Assembly (NCBI RefSeq): GCF_900639985.1
Contig: NZ_CAAAIM010000007.1
Span: 62,001-126,000, forward strand
Direction: 5' to 3'
Source of the DNA: Legionella rowbothamii
GTDB taxonomy: Bacteria > Pseudomonadota > Gammaproteobacteria > Legionellales > Legionellaceae
DNA length: 64,000 nt
The notes beneath the pieces are model-generated. The model worked only from the letters and a program-made list of their open reading frames with translations, made no database searches and was not told where the DNA came from. Made by a program: the position numbers and the translations under genes. Positions 46,697-57,446 of this stretch are shown one piece after another (position 1 is the first letter of the stretch; every line of letters begins with the position of its first letter).

Positions 46697-47668
46697 TTAG
46701 TAATAACCTTTTAACTGTTGATGTGACCACAATGCGTTCCAAAATGCATCATCCAATACTGCGTCTACGGGCAAATAATACATATTCTCCGAACTAAACG
46801 AGCGACACTTTACTGCATCCTTTTCGGTCATAATAATAGGCGAGCTCAAATAGTTCAGATCCTGCGGCTTAAACTGATAATGATCGGGATAAGAACAGGT
46901 ATCGAATTCTATCTCTAATTGGCTTAAAGTGGAATAAAAACGTTGCGGATTCCCAATTGCTGCAATCGCTTCCCATTTTCCACTAACTGACACAGGATTT
47001 ATTTCCTTGCCAGTGCTAAGTTGCGTTATTTTACCAGGCCTTAGCTGCATCGGATACGCATTTTTCCAGCTACCCTGGTTTACAATAACAAAATCTACCT
47101 GACGTAAACGAGCAGCCGATTCCCGCAATGGTCCAGCCGGCAAACATAAACCATTTCCCAAACCTCGAGTCCCATCAATTACTGCAATTTCAATGGCACG
47201 CCCCATGCGATAATGTTGTAGCCCATCATCACTAATGATAATTTGGCACTGGTGCTTTTCTAAGAGATATTGCACTGCATCCATTCGTTTCGGGGCAATT
47301 ACCACCGGGCATTGAGTTCGTTGCGCCAATAATAAGGGCTCATCCCCTACATCTTTAGCAGCGTCCTGTATGCTAACTTCATGAGGAAAAGTTTTGATTG
47401 CTGCACCATAACCACGGCTAACGATACCTACAGATAATCCTTTGGCTTGGAGTTGACGAGCTAGCTCAACAACTAAAGGGGTTTTACCTACCCCACCTAC
47501 GCTAATATTACCCACGACAATTAGGGGTACTGGGCATTTAATTTGGCAATAATGCTCTAAGTACCAACGCCGAAAGGAAACAATGCCTTGATAAGCCCAA
47601 GAAAAAGGGCTAAGAACCCATCGCAACGCATGGTTTCCATACCATAAATTCTCGATGAATGAAGACAT
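46697..47668 (-). CDS. lpxK: Tetraacyldisaccharide 4'-kinase LpxK
   Basis: LpxK phosphorylates the 4' position of the lipid A disaccharide at the inner membrane. It is 323 residues from ATG 47668, which overlaps the msbA stop by one base (TGATG). It has an N-terminal membrane-near helix ([16 protein letters not shown]), Walker [21 protein letters not shown] (near residue 55), [23 protein letters not shown] and the C-terminal TEKDAVKC motif. The msbA-lpxK order is conserved in gammaproteobacteria, and MsbA exports the lipid made by this pathway. Confidence 0.96.
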   Translation of the reverse strand: MSSFIENLWYGNHALRWVLSPFSWAYQGIVSFRRWYLEHYCQIKCPVPLIVVGNISVGGVGKTPLVVELARQLQAKGLSVGIVSRGYGAAIKTFPHEVSIQDAAKDVGDEPLLLAQRTQCPVVIAPKRMDAVQYLLEKHQCQIIISDDGLQHYRMGRAIEIAVIDGTRGLGNGLCLPAGPLRESAARLRQVDFVIVNQGSWKNAYPMQLRPGKITQLSTGKEINPVSVSGKWEAIAAIGNPQRFYSTLSQLEIEFDTCSYPDHYQFKPQDLNYLSSPIIMTEKDAVKCRSFSSENMYYLPVDAVLDDAFWNALWSHQQLKGYY

Positions 47669-49434
47669 CAAATTAAGGCTTCCTCATATCGTAAATTAGT
47701 TTGTTGCACCCCGTGCAATTGCGCGTAATGTCCTTGCAATGCTAAAAGCTCTTGATGGGCACCCTCTTCTACGATTCGCCCATGTTGCATCACAATAATT
47801 TTATCTGCATGCTGAATGGTAGAAAGTCGATGAGCAATAACTAAAGTGGTGCGATTTTTCATTACCTCTTCCAAAGCGATTTGAATATAACGTTCTGATT
47901 CACTATCTAACGCCGAGGTGGCTTCATCCAAAATTAATATAGGAGCATCTTTTAAAATAGCGCGTGCAATCGCGATTCGTTGTCGTTGTCCGCCAGAGAG
48001 TAAAACACCATTTTCACCAACACGTGTATCATATCCCTCGGGTAATTTACTAATAAACTCATCAGCAAAAGCCAACTTCGCTGCATGAACAATTTGCTCT
48101 CGGCTTACATTCAAACGGCCATAAGCAATATTGCTCGCTAAAGTATCATTAAAAAGGGTAACATTTTGACTAACCAAAGCCATTTGTTCACGCAAACTAC
48201 GTAAATTAATTTGGCTTATTGGCATGCCATCGAGAGTAATCTCACCCTGAGATATTTCATAAAAACGCGGTAGTAAACTAGCAATTGTTGTTTTACCACT
48301 TCCCGAATGCCCTACCAAGGCGATAGTGTTGCCTGCCTCAGCAGTAAAGCTTACATCATGTAATACCTGTTGCCCTTTACGGTATGCATAGGAAACATGT
48401 TTAAACGCAATTGCACCCTGTGCTCTTTGGGCTAGTATTGTGCCCTCCTCGCGCTCAATTGGTTGATCTAATAAATTGAATACACTCTCAGCCCCAGCTA
48501 ACCCTTTTTGAATTACTGCATTTAAGGTCGTTAGGGTTTTCATTGGTTTAATTAATTGCAACATCGCTGCAATAATCGCTAAGAAAGAGCCCGCAGAGAC
48601 AATCACCACAGTGGAAAGTTGAATCGCCGCAGCAATGATGGCTGCAATGCCAATCGCAATCACGATTTGCACACCAGACACATTAATTGCTTTGCTCACC
48701 GCAACCTTCATGTCATTTTGTCGTGAACGCTCTATTGCCTTACTAAATTTTGCAGTTTCATAATCAAGGCCACCAAAAATACGAACCACTCGATAACCAT
48801 CAATTGCTTCACTAGCAATCTCGGTTACTTCACCCATCGTTTTTTGCACTTTATGACTAATGCGTCGTACACGTTTGTTGGTATAACTAACAATGAAGCC
48901 AACAAAGGGGATGGTTAATAAAAACATCAGCGATAATTGCCAGCAAATGACCATCATGACGGTCAATAATCCCAGAATCAAACACGTGTTTTGTACAAAA
49001 TCGGTTAAAGCCTCAGCACTAACCTGCGCTACTTGTTCTACGTCATAGAGAATTTTAGAAAGCAATTGGCCTGAAGTGGCTTCGTCATAAAAATCAGCAG
49101 GTAAACGGGATACGTGAGTAAATACTTTTTCTCGAAGCACTTTAACTACAGAGCGAGCAACCCAAGTCATGCAATAACTTCCCAGAGAACTCACCAATCC
49201 TCTTAAGGTAATCCCGATTAAAACAATATAGGGGATTTTTTTAATGAATTCTATGTCGATGTTAATAAAGCCTTTATCAAAAAATGGCCGCATCATGTAC
49301 GTAAAACCCGCATCGATTAGTGAATAAAAAATATTGGCGCCAATGCCTAATGCCAAAACAGGCCAAAATGGTTTGACATAAGAAAGCAAACGCTTATATA
49401 AGACGCTGGTTTTAACCGTAAGTTTAGTTTTCAT
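47668..49434 (-). CDS. msbA: Lipid A export ATP-binding/permease protein MsbA
   Basis: MsbA flips lipid A-core across the inner membrane. It is 588 residues from ATG 49434; a TTG one codon upstream is not needed. The N-terminal half has six membrane helices. The C-terminal ABC ATPase has Walker [19 protein letters not shown] (near residue 376), Q-loop [19 protein letters not shown], signature [16 protein letters not shown], Walker [13 protein letters not shown] and the H-loop. It overlaps lpxK, forming the usual pair. A closely related multidrug exporter is possible, but context favours MsbA. Confidence 0.95.
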   Translation of the reverse strand: MKTKLTVKTSVLYKRLLSYVKPFWPVLALGIGANIFYSLIDAGFTYMMRPFFDKGFINIDIEFIKKIPYIVLIGITLRGLVSSLGSYCMTWVARSVVKVLREKVFTHVSRLPADFYDEATSGQLLSKILYDVEQVAQVSAEALTDFVQNTCLILGLLTVMMVICWQLSLMFLLTIPFVGFIVSYTNKRVRRISHKVQKTMGEVTEIASEAIDGYRVVRIFGGLDYETAKFSKAIERSRQNDMKVAVSKAINVSGVQIVIAIGIAAIIAAAIQLSTVVIVSAGSFLAIIAAMLQLIKPMKTLTTLNAVIQKGLAGAESVFNLLDQPIEREEGTILAQRAQGAIAFKHVSYAYRKGQQVLHDVSFTAEAGNTIALVGHSGSGKTTIASLLPRFYEISQGEITLDGMPISQINLRSLREQMALVSQNVTLFNDTLASNIAYGRLNVSREQIVHAAKLAFADEFISKLPEGYDTRVGENGVLLSGGQRQRIAIARAILKDAPILILDEATSALDSESERYIQIALEEVMKNRTTLVIAHRLSTIQHADKIIVMQHGRIVEEGAHQELLALQGHYAQLHGVQQTNLRYEEALI

Positions 49435-49637
49435 CAATTAGGATTTTGAGTTGTTAGTAAATGACTCAGATTGTATCGCTTATTAACCCGAAGTGCTAAT
49501 GATCAATACACTAAGATCACGATTAACCTGTTTTTTTTAAATTATTTTAACATTAAAACAATAGGTTAGGTGTTTGGAGGGCTTTTATCTTTTTTGTGTA
49601 CGTTGGGCTGTTAAGTCCAGCAAACTCAGTTTGAGCG

Positions 49638-49670
49638 ACTCCCAATTATGGGCTTAACAGCCCAGCCTAC
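49638..49670. repeat. Dispersed intergenic repeat unit (copy 2)
   Basis: It matches 40780-40812. About 30 bases upstream (49605-49615) GGGCTGTTAAG is the inverse of CTTAACAGCCC inside the unit, so the whole forms a long imperfect hairpin between msbA and the acetyltransferase gene. Confidence 0.75.
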
Positions 49671-49714
49671 CTTCTTAATGGATACGCCACCACTCAAAAA
49701 TGACGAGCCTCTCT

Positions 49715-50506
49715 TTAGGTAAGGGACGTGCAGGTCATTTTTACCCGAGTATACGCGCACTGAAAACCAATTTTTTGTATGTTTGCGTCAGAAACAGTAC
49801 CAGGCTCCGTTGTTACTATTGCCCAAGAAAGACCTAATTCTTTAGCAAAATTAAGCCGAGCATGTAATAGCTTTTTTTGTAAGCCTTTTCCTCGATAAAT
49901 AGGCAAAGTGCTAGTCACCCCTAAATCGCAAAAATCACCATACATAGCAATTACAGCGCCGGCTATAACCGTTCCTTGATCATACACAGCAAAAGCCCTT
50001 ACACCATTAGCCTGTACGTATTGAAAAAATTGATCGCGTGCCTCTGGATAACCAAAACCTAAAGCCACTCGTGTAGCCCATTCATCTAACTGAGATGTAT
50101 GTACTTCTTTAATATCAAAGGGGTCGGAGCGGAAATCAACTGGTTCATAGGCTTTTAAATTCAAGGCTGATACATTATTCAACTCGGTAACATGATAACC
50201 ACGCTTACTTAAAAAAAGCGCTAGCTCATTCCCTACATAAGGACATAACTCAATATCCACGCGCCCATGATTTTGGTCCTGATAAAACTGTTCAATGCCT
50301 TCTATTTCAGACTTAAATTGTTTCGGCAGACTCCCAAATCCCCACCCTACTACCTGAGATAAATAAGAATCCGTCCCAGAAAAACAAGCAGCTCCGCCAT
50401 TAATATCTAATATTTTTCCTTGAGCATATTGCTTGGTTACTTCAATATGGGTCTGTTTAATACACCCTTCCATTTGGGTGGCCAAATCTTTCGTGATGCA
50501 TTTCAT
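49715..50506 (-). CDS. GNAT-family N-acetyltransferase
   Basis: This 263-residue protein has a C-terminal GNAT fold. It includes [54 protein letters not shown] (about residues 172-225), where the R-G-K-G-L-Q turn is the acetyl-CoA pyrophosphate loop. The N-terminal half is less typical and may be a diverged second GNAT domain. Its ATG overlaps the pyrD stop (ATGA), so it is likely made with pyrD. The substrate is unknown. No signal peptide or membrane segment is visible. Confidence 0.82.
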   Translation of the reverse strand: MKCITKDLATQMEGCIKQTHIEVTKQYAQGKILDINGGAACFSGTDSYLSQVVGWGFGSLPKQFKSEIEGIEQFYQDQNHGRVDIELCPYVGNELALFLSKRGYHVTELNNVSALNLKAYEPVDFRSDPFDIKEVHTSQLDEWATRVALGFGYPEARDQFFQYVQANGVRAFAVYDQGTVIAGAVIAMYGDFCDLGVTSTLPIYRGKGLQKKLLHARLNFAKELGLSWAIVTTEPGTVSDANIQKIGFQCAYTRVKMTCTSLT

Positions 50507-51513
50507 TTTGTTTTTAATCCAGCAACCAGCTCATGAACCAATCCAGGCCCCTGATAAACCAAACCACTGTATACCTGCACCAATGAAGCTCCGGCGTCCA
50601 GCTTAGCTTGAGCACTGTCACAGCTATTGATGCCACCAACTCCGATTAAGGTTACCGCATTACCAACATATTTTTTGAGCAAACGCAAACACTGCAATGA
50701 ACGCTCCTGCAAAGGTTGGCCACTTAATCCCCCCACTTCTTGAGCATAGGGCAAATTTGCTAGCCCTTCACGAGAACAAGTCGTATTCGTTGCAATAATC
50801 CCTTCAATACTATGACCCAAAATCACTTCCGTCATTTGCTTTAGAGTTTCCTGCTCTTCATCCGGAGATACTTTAACAACCAAAGGAACATGGCGTTGAA
50901 ACTTATCAGCCAAACGCTTTTGTGCTTGCTGTAATTGAGATAGTAAATCGGCAAAATATGCCTTCTGCTGTAATTGGCGCAAATCAGGAGTATTAGGAGA
51001 CGATATATTAATGGTTATATAAGTAGCATGCTCATACACCTTATCCAAGCAATAAAGATAATCTTCCGCTGCTCGCTCTAAAGGCGTCTCTTTATTTTTG
51101 CCAATATTAATGCCTAAAATACCGTGATAATTTGCTTTTTCCACATGAGCAACCAAAGCATCAACACCCTGATTATTAAATCCCATACGATTAATAATAG
51201 CTTGTGCTTGAGGTATGCGAAATAAGCGCGGTTTAGGATTACCCTCTTGAGGTCGAGGTGTTACCGTTCCTAACTCAATAAAAGAAAATCCCACTTTAGC
51301 CAAAGCATCCAAGTGCTCGCCGTTTTTATCTAATCCAGCTGCTAAACCCACGGCATGAGGGAATTGTATTCCCATCGCCTGAACCTGATTTGACTTTGCT
51401 GTTTTAAAACAAGCCTGGGGGATAAAATGCAAGGCAGATAAGCTAAAAGAATGCGCCCTTTCAGCATTCATGCAAAACAATAAAGGGCGTACAATAGAAT
51501 ACAAATTAGACAT
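50503..51513 (-). CDS. pyrD: Dihydroorotate dehydrogenase (quinone), class 2
   Basis: PyrD oxidises dihydroorotate to orotate in pyrimidine synthesis, passing electrons to membrane quinone. It is 336 residues from ATG 51513. The open frame reaches 51594 but that lies inside the methyltransferase gene. It has an N-terminal membrane-associated helix pair ([26 protein letters not shown]), [54 protein letters not shown] (with the catalytic Ser region), VKVSPDE, and the FMN-binding IGVGGINS. Start and end overlap both neighbours, indicating one transcript. Confidence 0.97.
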   Translation of the reverse strand: MSNLYSIVRPLLFCMNAERAHSFSLSALHFIPQACFKTAKSNQVQAMGIQFPHAVGLAAGLDKNGEHLDALAKVGFSFIELGTVTPRPQEGNPKPRLFRIPQAQAIINRMGFNNQGVDALVAHVEKANYHGILGINIGKNKETPLERAAEDYLYCLDKVYEHATYITINISSPNTPDLRQLQQKAYFADLLSQLQQAQKRLADKFQRHVPLVVKVSPDEEQETLKQMTEVILGHSIEGIIATNTTCSREGLANLPYAQEVGGLSGQPLQERSLQCLRLLKKYVGNAVTLIGVGGINSCDSAQAKLDAGASLVQVYSGLVYQGPGLVHELVAGLKTK

Positions 51514-52189
51514 CACACTTCTGCGCCCACACTCGAAGCATCGCATTTTCTGCTTTATGCAAATGATAATCCACTTCCCTGACTTCAACACCATAGTTTT
51601 CCTGTTGAAGTTGCAGTAAAACGGAGCCTAAAAGCTCTGAAGTTTTTCCTTCACGATCAATAAGTGGAAAAATACGCACTTCTTTTGCTACACGAGCCAA
51701 CTCGCGAATTACATTTAAGTGAAAATCTAATGTTTGATCTTCCAAATCTGCAAAAAGATAATGAGCACTCAAAGCAAAATCAAAGGAAAAATCTGGATAA
51801 GGTAGATGATAATCTGCAGCACCGTAATAGCGGCCTTCAGCCTTGCCCTGCTCATAATCAGCAAAAAACTCTTCCATGCCTCGTTGGCGTTTCTCAATTA
51901 ACTGATCCAAACTACCATATTCGCTAAAATCAAATTTATCCTGTTCTTTTTGTACTTCCTGTACCATTTCGGAAAAAATCATCACTGCTTTCGAGAACAA
52001 GGTATCTTTATCTAAAACAAATAAAGGATCACAACTTACAGCCTCATGCGCTTCATGAAATTGTTGCACATTAACTGCACTTGGGCCACATCCATATTCT
52101 AAAATTCGGGAATTCATATCTTCTTGAGATAAGTCAAACATCTCACGATATTCATCAACACTGTGTCCCCAGAGCACTAACTTCCGCAT
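51506..52189 (-). CDS. Class I SAM-dependent methyltransferase-like protein
   Basis: This 227-residue protein starts at ATG 52189, chosen for AAGGAG nine bases upstream. [17 protein letters not shown] (about residues 28-44) is the SAM-binding motif I (ExGxG), and SCDPLFVLD is the acidic motif II loop. [19 protein letters not shown] is motif IV-like, followed by [14 protein letters not shown]. It begins the methyltransferase-pyrD-acetyltransferase operon and overlaps pyrD by 8 bases. The substrate is unknown. Confidence 0.75.
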   Translation of the reverse strand: MRKLVLWGHSVDEYREMFDLSQEDMNSRILEYGCGPSAVNVQQFHEAHEAVSCDPLFVLDKDTLFSKAVMIFSEMVQEVQKEQDKFDFSEYGSLDQLIEKRQRGMEEFFADYEQGKAEGRYYGAADYHLPYPDFSFDFALSAHYLFADLEDQTLDFHLNVIRELARVAKEVRIFPLIDREGKTSELLGSVLLQLQQENYGVEVREVDYHLHKAENAMLRVWAQKCDV

Positions 52190-52195
52190 AAGCAA

Positions 52196-52466
52196 CTCTC
52201 CTTATAAATATAAATCTCGATTGTAATCTGGATGGAGCACAGTGCTCTATCTAGGCTACGGCAGGACATTAAGCCTTCTACGCTTGTTTATGCCCTCCAA
52301 CTTTGGCTTAAGATTAGGCGATTTTTTAAATCAGGTAAAGGAGCTTTTTATAAAATTAATATCAAAGATGGGTGAAAATGAAGCAAGGGATAACGTCATA
52401 TTAAACATAACCCGCATTACGACTACGTTTAATACACGCTACAGTTTTATGTAATAATCAATATGC
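52196..52466. other. Intergenic region with two palindromes
   Basis: About 270 bases without a gene I accept. A near-palindrome at 52228-52255 (CTGGATGGAGCAC...GTGCTCTATCTAG) belongs to the GCCTGGAT family. A second, looser one lies near 52410-52445 (CCCGCATTA... TTTAATACACGC). The small frame at 52242-52454 runs through this repeat DNA. Confidence 0.6.
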
Positions 52467-54215
52467 TCAACTACTTAGAGAAAGTCCCTCGTTACTAATA
52501 ACCACATCAGCCAGCTTTTGAACCTGCATTTCTCTTGCTGAAAGCGCAAAAAAACCATAAGCTGCCGTGCCACCACCTGCAAGCCCCGCTGCAGTGCCCA
52601 CAACGCTTGCAGTAATCATTGCCCCTTGAAAGCAACCTAAAAACGCACTAACAAGTGTAGTTATAAACGTGCCAGAAGCCGTAATTGTTCCAGCAGCGAA
52701 TCCAATACCCAAACCAATTACCGCTCCCGCCATGCATCCAACAACGGCAGCGGCCAGACCAAGAACTAAACTGGCAAGCACCTTATTGCCCACACTCCAA
52801 TGTCTTCCACAAGCGATATTTGTTTTAACGTAATCCGCAGCTGCGAGAAGAATACTATCCGTACTTACATTGGGGGTATAAATTGCACTGAGAAAAGTGG
52901 CCGTATTTTTTGCAACGATCAATGCTTCTGAATTTTTAATAAGAACAATATTTTTTCCTAAGCCAATTTCAAAATTCAATTCTTCTTTTAAAATCGAGAC
53001 CAAAGCCAACAAATTACCACGAATCGCATTGTTTGCTGAAGTCCCATCTAAAGCTTTGCACAACCCCAAAAAATAACCATTCACACACAAAGAATTGATA
53101 GCCATATCCAGCTGTTGGTCATGCACTGCTGCCTTATTAAGAAATTTCTGACATTCCGTATAAAACGAGTCTAAACCGGTATGCCCCTCAGCAATGTATG
53201 TTTGAGCGCAATCTTTAAGCTCTTGAACTAAAGCATCATGTTCTGAATGATTTGCTAAATGGGTATCAAGTATCAACGTAAAATTGCAATAGTGCTCTAG
53301 ATCAGTTTTTTTATAATTATAATAAGGATGAGTAACCCCATAAAGAACATGTTCTGGAACAGCAGCGGTTAATTGAGCATGCCGCCAATTAATTACTTCC
53401 AGCGTCTCTTTTTCTGTATTATTTGCAATAAGATGTCCTCCATAATGGAGATTTCGTTCTTCAAATGGAATACCCCTATTTTTTACCCATATAAGCATAT
53501 CTTTATAAGCATCAATTTGCTGACGTCTTAATGTGTCTCCATCAGAGCGTACATCATGACCATCAGCCTCCAGGATAGCCATAGTCTTCGCCGCCCCAAG
53601 TTGAAACAGTGAGGAGTGTTCAACCACTGGTCTAATTTGTCCGTTATGCTGAACATCATAGCAACCCGGTAGGGCTTCTACTTCAACTTTTGTTTCAGCA
53701 TGAAATTTAGGAATGAACGCATCCCATCCAGCGGACCCTAAACCTTTTTCGTGTAAGGTCAGATGAGCTTGTTTAACTAAATCACAATCACTCAGATCAT
53801 GAACCATATTCGCTGTAATTAAATTGCCGCCAATTGCTGTAGACCAACGAAAATTACGCGGGACCAGCTCGTGCAAATCTACAGTAATACGAACTCGCGC
53901 TCTTAACTCAGGGGTTGCTTGAATTTTTTTAATTGCTAATAAGACAGAAAAACAGCCATGTGAATGCGCAATAAAATTAATTTGGATATTTTCTGTACTA
54001 TCCAAAGATTCAATTTCTTTTTTTAAGTCGGTGATAAATGCATCAGCCTGACTTTGTATTCCAATCGCAAATAGTCCTCCGTGACTCTGGCAGCCATCAT
54101 AAGCCAGTAAGGTTGTCTTACTTACATTAACGTTAGAACGAAGGCTCTCATAGAGCTTATCATTTTTGCGAATATAATCCGTACCACAAAAAAAACCGAT
54201 TATTATTTTCGTCAT
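52467..54215 (-). CDS. Alpha/beta-hydrolase-like protein with membrane-inserting C-terminus
   Basis: This 582-residue protein resembles DUF2235/Tle-type lipases at its N-terminus. It has IIIGFFCGTDYIRK (residues 4-17), then LLAYDGCQSHGG, and a nucleophile-elbow-like motif FIAHSHGCFSVLLAI with Ser85 (AHSHG in place of GHSRG). Aspartates and histidines suitable for a triad occur after 150, but I cannot place them. The last 110 residues hold several Gly/Ala-rich hydrophobic stretches (SLVLGLAAAVVGCMAGAVIGLGIGF, TLVSAFLGCFQGAM) that could insert in a membrane. There is no signal peptide. It could be a secreted lipase-like effector. Confidence 0.6.
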   Translation of the reverse strand: MTKIIIGFFCGTDYIRKNDKLYESLRSNVNVSKTTLLAYDGCQSHGGLFAIGIQSQADAFITDLKKEIESLDSTENIQINFIAHSHGCFSVLLAIKKIQATPELRARVRITVDLHELVPRNFRWSTAIGGNLITANMVHDLSDCDLVKQAHLTLHEKGLGSAGWDAFIPKFHAETKVEVEALPGCYDVQHNGQIRPVVEHSSLFQLGAAKTMAILEADGHDVRSDGDTLRRQQIDAYKDMLIWVKNRGIPFEERNLHYGGHLIANNTEKETLEVINWRHAQLTAAVPEHVLYGVTHPYYNYKKTDLEHYCNFTLILDTHLANHSEHDALVQELKDCAQTYIAEGHTGLDSFYTECQKFLNKAAVHDQQLDMAINSLCVNGYFLGLCKALDGTSANNAIRGNLLALVSILKEELNFEIGLGKNIVLIKNSEALIVAKNTATFLSAIYTPNVSTDSILLAAADYVKTNIACGRHWSVGNKVLASLVLGLAAAVVGCMAGAVIGLGIGFAAGTITASGTFITTLVSAFLGCFQGAMITASVVGTAAGLAGGGTAAYGFFALSAREMQVQKLADVVISNEGLSLSS

Positions 54216-54555
54216 AAATAATGCTACCGTGCTGGAAATCTATATCCGTTTTAATCAAGGTAGCGTATGCTAACCTTTACGCGATAAATTTTCACCTTTC
54301 TTTAATACATTCATGGAATTAATAGGTCTGTTCCATTCTAATATCACCCAAAATGATTTTGTTTTTCTCGTTTTGTCCCCCGAACAGTCCAACTGAAACA
54401 CTTTATGTCACTGCACAAAATCCCACATTTGGTATGAAGATAATAATTTGTCAATCAATAACGAGATAAGAACAAAAACAGGAAAAAATTCTGGTTGCAA
54501 CTTCAATGCGATTGGGTATAGTTAGTACATTTACAAAAATTATAGGAAGTCACCT
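54216..54555. other. Upstream region of the leucine-catabolism cluster
   Basis: These 340 bases lie between divergent genes. The 3' end holds the likely liuA promoter (54495-54522). The rest is AT-rich with no coding frame, RNA gene or clear operator found by eye. Confidence 0.6.
54495..54522 (+). promoter_or_regulatory. Likely sigma-70 promoter of the liu cluster
   Basis: TTGCAA (54495-54500) and TATAGT (54517-54522) are separated by 16 bases and lie 33 bases before the liuA ATG. AGGAAG (54544-54549) is the ribosome binding site. Found by eye only. Confidence 0.5.
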
Positions 54556-55716
54556 ATGTATACTGGGCCAAACTACCAATTAGGCGAAACGTATGATCTT
54601 TTACGCGACAGCGTTCGTCAATTTGCACGTACTGAAATAGCTCCCTTAGCTGCAGAAATCGATGCAAGTAATACTTTTCCTAATCATTTATGGCGAAAAT
54701 TAGGTGATATGGGCTTATTGGGTATTACTGTCGGTGAAGAGTTCGACGGCGCCAATATGGGCTACCTTGCTCATGCCATTGCCATGGAAGAAATTTCTCG
54801 CGCCTCAGCCTCAGTCGGCTTAAGTTATGGTGCTCACTCCAATTTATGTGTCAATCAGATTTATTTAAACGGCAATACTACGCAAAAAGAGAAATATTTG
54901 CCTAAACTTATTAGCGGGGAATTTGTTGGCGCTCTAGCAATGAGTGAATCCAATTCAGGCTCTGATGTAGTCAGTATGCAATTACACGCTCAAGCTTCCG
55001 GCGACAAATTCATTCTCAATGGTACCAAGATGTGGATTACCAATGGCCCTGATGCCAATGTTTTAGTTGTTTATGCTAAAACAGACAAGCAGGCAGGCAG
55101 TAAAGGCATCACCGCTTTTTTAATTGAAAAAGGAATGCCTGGATTTAAAACCGCTCAAAAACTGGATAAGCTAGGAATGCGTGGCTCAAACACCTGTGAA
55201 TTAGTATTTGAACAATGCGAAGTTCCTGTCGAACAAGTTTTAGGCGAAATAAATCAGGGTGTTAAAGTACTGATGAGTGGCCTTGACTACGAACGTACTA
55301 TTCTTGCAGCAGGCTCCGTAGGCATTATGCAGGCTTGTATGGATGTTGTTCTACCTTATGTGCATGAACGTAAACAGTTTGAACAACCTATCGGTGAATT
55401 TCAATTTATCCAAGGCAAATTAGCGGATATGTATACAGATTTAAATGCAAGTAGAGCTTATTTATATGCAATTGCTAAAGCCTGTGATTGTGGGAACGTC
55501 AGCCGTAAAGATGCTGCAAGTGTGATTTTGTATGCTTCGGAAAAAGCAACACAAATGGCATTACAGGCAATTCAAATTCTAGGTGGCAATGGATACATTA
55601 ATGAGTATCCAACGGGTCGTCTATTACGTGATGCTAAGCTGTATGAGATTGGGGCTGGCACTTCTGAAATCAGAAGAATGCTTATTGGACGTGAACTTTT
55701 TAAAGAAACAGCATAA
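54556..55716 (+). CDS. liuA: Isovaleryl-CoA dehydrogenase
   Basis: This FAD acyl-CoA dehydrogenase of 386 residues oxidises isovaleryl-CoA to 3-methylcrotonyl-Co[15 protein letters not shown] and [19 protein letters not shown] are the flavin motifs. The [11 protein letters not shown] segment places the catalytic Glu in the helix-G position typical of isovaleryl-CoA dehydrogenases. The end [19 protein letters not shown] has Ala-Gly instead of the Glu used by medium-chain enzymes. This and the neighbouring liu genes support the leucine-specific call. Confidence 0.95.
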   Translation: MYTGPNYQLGETYDLLRDSVRQFARTEIAPLAAEIDASNTFPNHLWRKLGDMGLLGITVGEEFDGANMGYLAHAIAMEEISRASASVGLSYGAHSNLCVNQIYLNGNTTQKEKYLPKLISGEFVGALAMSESNSGSDVVSMQLHAQASGDKFILNGTKMWITNGPDANVLVVYAKTDKQAGSKGITAFLIEKGMPGFKTAQKLDKLGMRGSNTCELVFEQCEVPVEQVLGEINQGVKVLMSGLDYERTILAAGSVGIMQACMDVVLPYVHERKQFEQPIGEFQFIQGKLADMYTDLNASRAYLYAIAKACDCGNVSRKDAASVILYASEKATQMALQAIQILGGNGYINEYPTGRLLRDAKLYEIGAGTSEIRRMLIGRELFKETA

Positions 55717-55727
55717 GGAATAGTGAC

Positions 55728-56912
55728 ATGGATCAGAATGACATAGTAATTGTTGCAGCTAAAAGAACGCCTATGGGAGGTTTATTAGGCACTCTTTCTG
55801 CGCTAAGCGCACCAGAATTAAATGCAATTGCTCATAAAGCAGCTTTAGAGCAATCAGGCATTAATCCTGCTGAAATTGAAGAAGTAATTAGTGGTTGCGT
55901 ACTCCAGGCGGGTATAGGCCAAGCTCCAGCAAGACAAGCTGCAATCAAAGCGGGTGTTCCTGATTCAGCAGGTGCAACTACCCTCAATAAAATGTGTGGT
56001 TCTGGGATGAAAGCAGTAATGCTAGCCCATGACTTAATTAAAGCCGGTTCAGCAAATATTGTTTTAGCTGGTGGTATGGAAAGCATGACTAATGCGCCCT
56101 ACTTATTACCTAAAGCGCGTGCAGGATATCGCCTAGGACATGGAGAAGTTAAAGACCATATGTTTCTTGATGGGCTCGAAGATGCCTATGCTCGTGGCCA
56201 ACTTATGGGATGTTTTGCAGAAGAAACAGCTACTCATTTCAAATTCACCCGTGAGCAACAAGATGAATATGCAGCTCAATCAATGAGCAAAGCATTAAAA
56301 GCAATTGAAAGTGGGGCTTTTGCTGAGGAAATTGCTGCCGTAACCATCAATACGCGCAAAGGGGATGTCAGTGTGGCCACTGATGAAGGTCCGGATGCGG
56401 CAAAACTGTCTAAAATTGCGCAATTAAAACCCGCATTTAAAGCAGATGGTACCGTCACGGCAGCAAACTCAAGCTCAATTTCTGATGGCGCAGCTAGCTT
56501 AATCCTAATGACTGCCGCTCAAGCAGAAAAGCGTGGTATTCGTCCGTTAGCTCGCATTGTAGCTCATGCAACCCATGCACAAGCTCCACAATGGTTTACT
56601 ACAGCACCAATCGATGCCATTCGCAAAGTAATGAATAAAGCAAATTGGAAGCAAAATGATGTAGACTTGTACGAAATTAATGAAGCATTTGCAGTAGTTG
56701 CGATGGCAGCGATCCAACAACTTGAATTAAATCCAGAACAGGTTAATATTCACGGCGGAGCGTGCGCTTTAGGCCATCCAATCGGTGCTTCTGGTGCCCG
56801 TGTTTTAGTTACCCTACTTTATGCACTGAAGCATCAAGGTAAAAAACGTGGTATCGCTGCATTATGTATTGGTGGTGGTGAAGCAACAGCAATGGCGATT
56901 GAATTAGTGTAA
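55728..56912 (+). CDS. Acetyl-CoA C-acetyltransferase (thiolase)
   Basis: This 394-residue thiolase has active Cys near residue 89 in NKMCGSGMKAVM, the HGGACALGHPIGASGAR motif with the catalytic His, and the second Cys in ALCIGGGEATAMAIE. It follows liuA by 11 bases. Its job here is probably to split the acetoacetyl-CoA made by AacS at the end of the cluster into two acetyl-CoA. It can also run in reverse. AtoB/PhaA-type specificity is inferred from context. Confidence 0.94.
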   Translation: MDQNDIVIVAAKRTPMGGLLGTLSALSAPELNAIAHKAALEQSGINPAEIEEVISGCVLQAGIGQAPARQAAIKAGVPDSAGATTLNKMCGSGMKAVMLAHDLIKAGSANIVLAGGMESMTNAPYLLPKARAGYRLGHGEVKDHMFLDGLEDAYARGQLMGCFAEETATHFKFTREQQDEYAAQSMSKALKAIESGAFAEEIAAVTINTRKGDVSVATDEGPDAAKLSKIAQLKPAFKADGTVTAANSSSISDGAASLILMTAAQAEKRGIRPLARIVAHATHAQAPQWFTTAPIDAIRKVMNKANWKQNDVDLYEINEAFAVVAMAAIQQLELNPEQVNIHGGACALGHPIGASGARVLVTLLYALKHQGKKRGIAALCIGGGEATAMAIELV

Positions 56913-56983
56913 AGCCACGAAACAGGCTTCTCGCGACTTGGCAGTTAAATTACCCCTATTTTTTAGTTGACAAACACTGCTTT

Positions 56984-57015
56984 CGAATTACCGAGGCTTG
57001 CCCCCCGGTAATTCG
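56984..57015. repeat. Inverted repeat CGAATTACCG/CGGTAATTCG
   Basis: Perfect 10-bp arms (56984-56993, 57006-57015) around a 12-base, C-rich loop lie between the thiolase gene and the small membrane protein. There is no T-run. It may be an attenuator, an mRNA-stabilising hairpin or a repeat unit. Confidence 0.65.
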
Positions 57016-57123
57016 GTCTCTAAAAACTCAAGTGAGGCTTAGGGCTAATTGAAAGGCTTGTCCGCATGAAGTTAGCACATGAGCTGGACCGTTAATAAAA
57101 ATAATAACATTTGAAGGAAGTAC

Positions 57124-57438
57124 ATGCTAAGACAAAGTCTTATCTACCTGGGGCTTAGTATCCTGGTAGTCATATTTGCAAAATACGCCCATCTTGTCGT
57201 CGTTTATGTTGATATGTTTTTTACTTACGTGAACGTAAAGCTAACACCCATTTTCAGTCAAACTGGCTGGGGACTGGTGATTCGTAAAATACTGGTATTA
57301 GTGCTACTACCTGTTACGCTAACAGCCATTCCAGCACTCTTATACAAAGCAATTAAAGGCAAAGAAATGCCTCACTTTATTGCAATCACATGGACCATTT
57401 GGACGGTAATCGTTTTAAGCGATATTTTGGTACGTTAA
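57124..57438 (+). CDS. Small integral membrane protein in the liu cluster
   Basis: This 104-residue protein has three predicted membrane segments (about residues 5-28, 52-73 and 84-102). A short basic loop ([10 protein letters not shown]) precedes the last one. GAAGG lies before the ATG. It sits between the thiolase and liuB genes, 8 bases before the liuB start, so it is co-transcribed with the pathway. No family is recognised. A membrane role such as supporting uptake or assembly is a guess. Confidence 0.7.
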   Translation: MLRQSLIYLGLSILVVIFAKYAHLVVVYVDMFFTYVNVKLTPIFSQTGWGLVIRKILVLVLLPVTLTAIPALLYKAIKGKEMPHFIAITWTIWTVIVLSDILVR

Positions 57439-57446
57439 GGACTAAT

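Noticed and set aside
52242..52454. 70-codon plus-strand frame
   Set aside because: It runs through a palindromic repeat and has no ribosome binding site or family resemblance.
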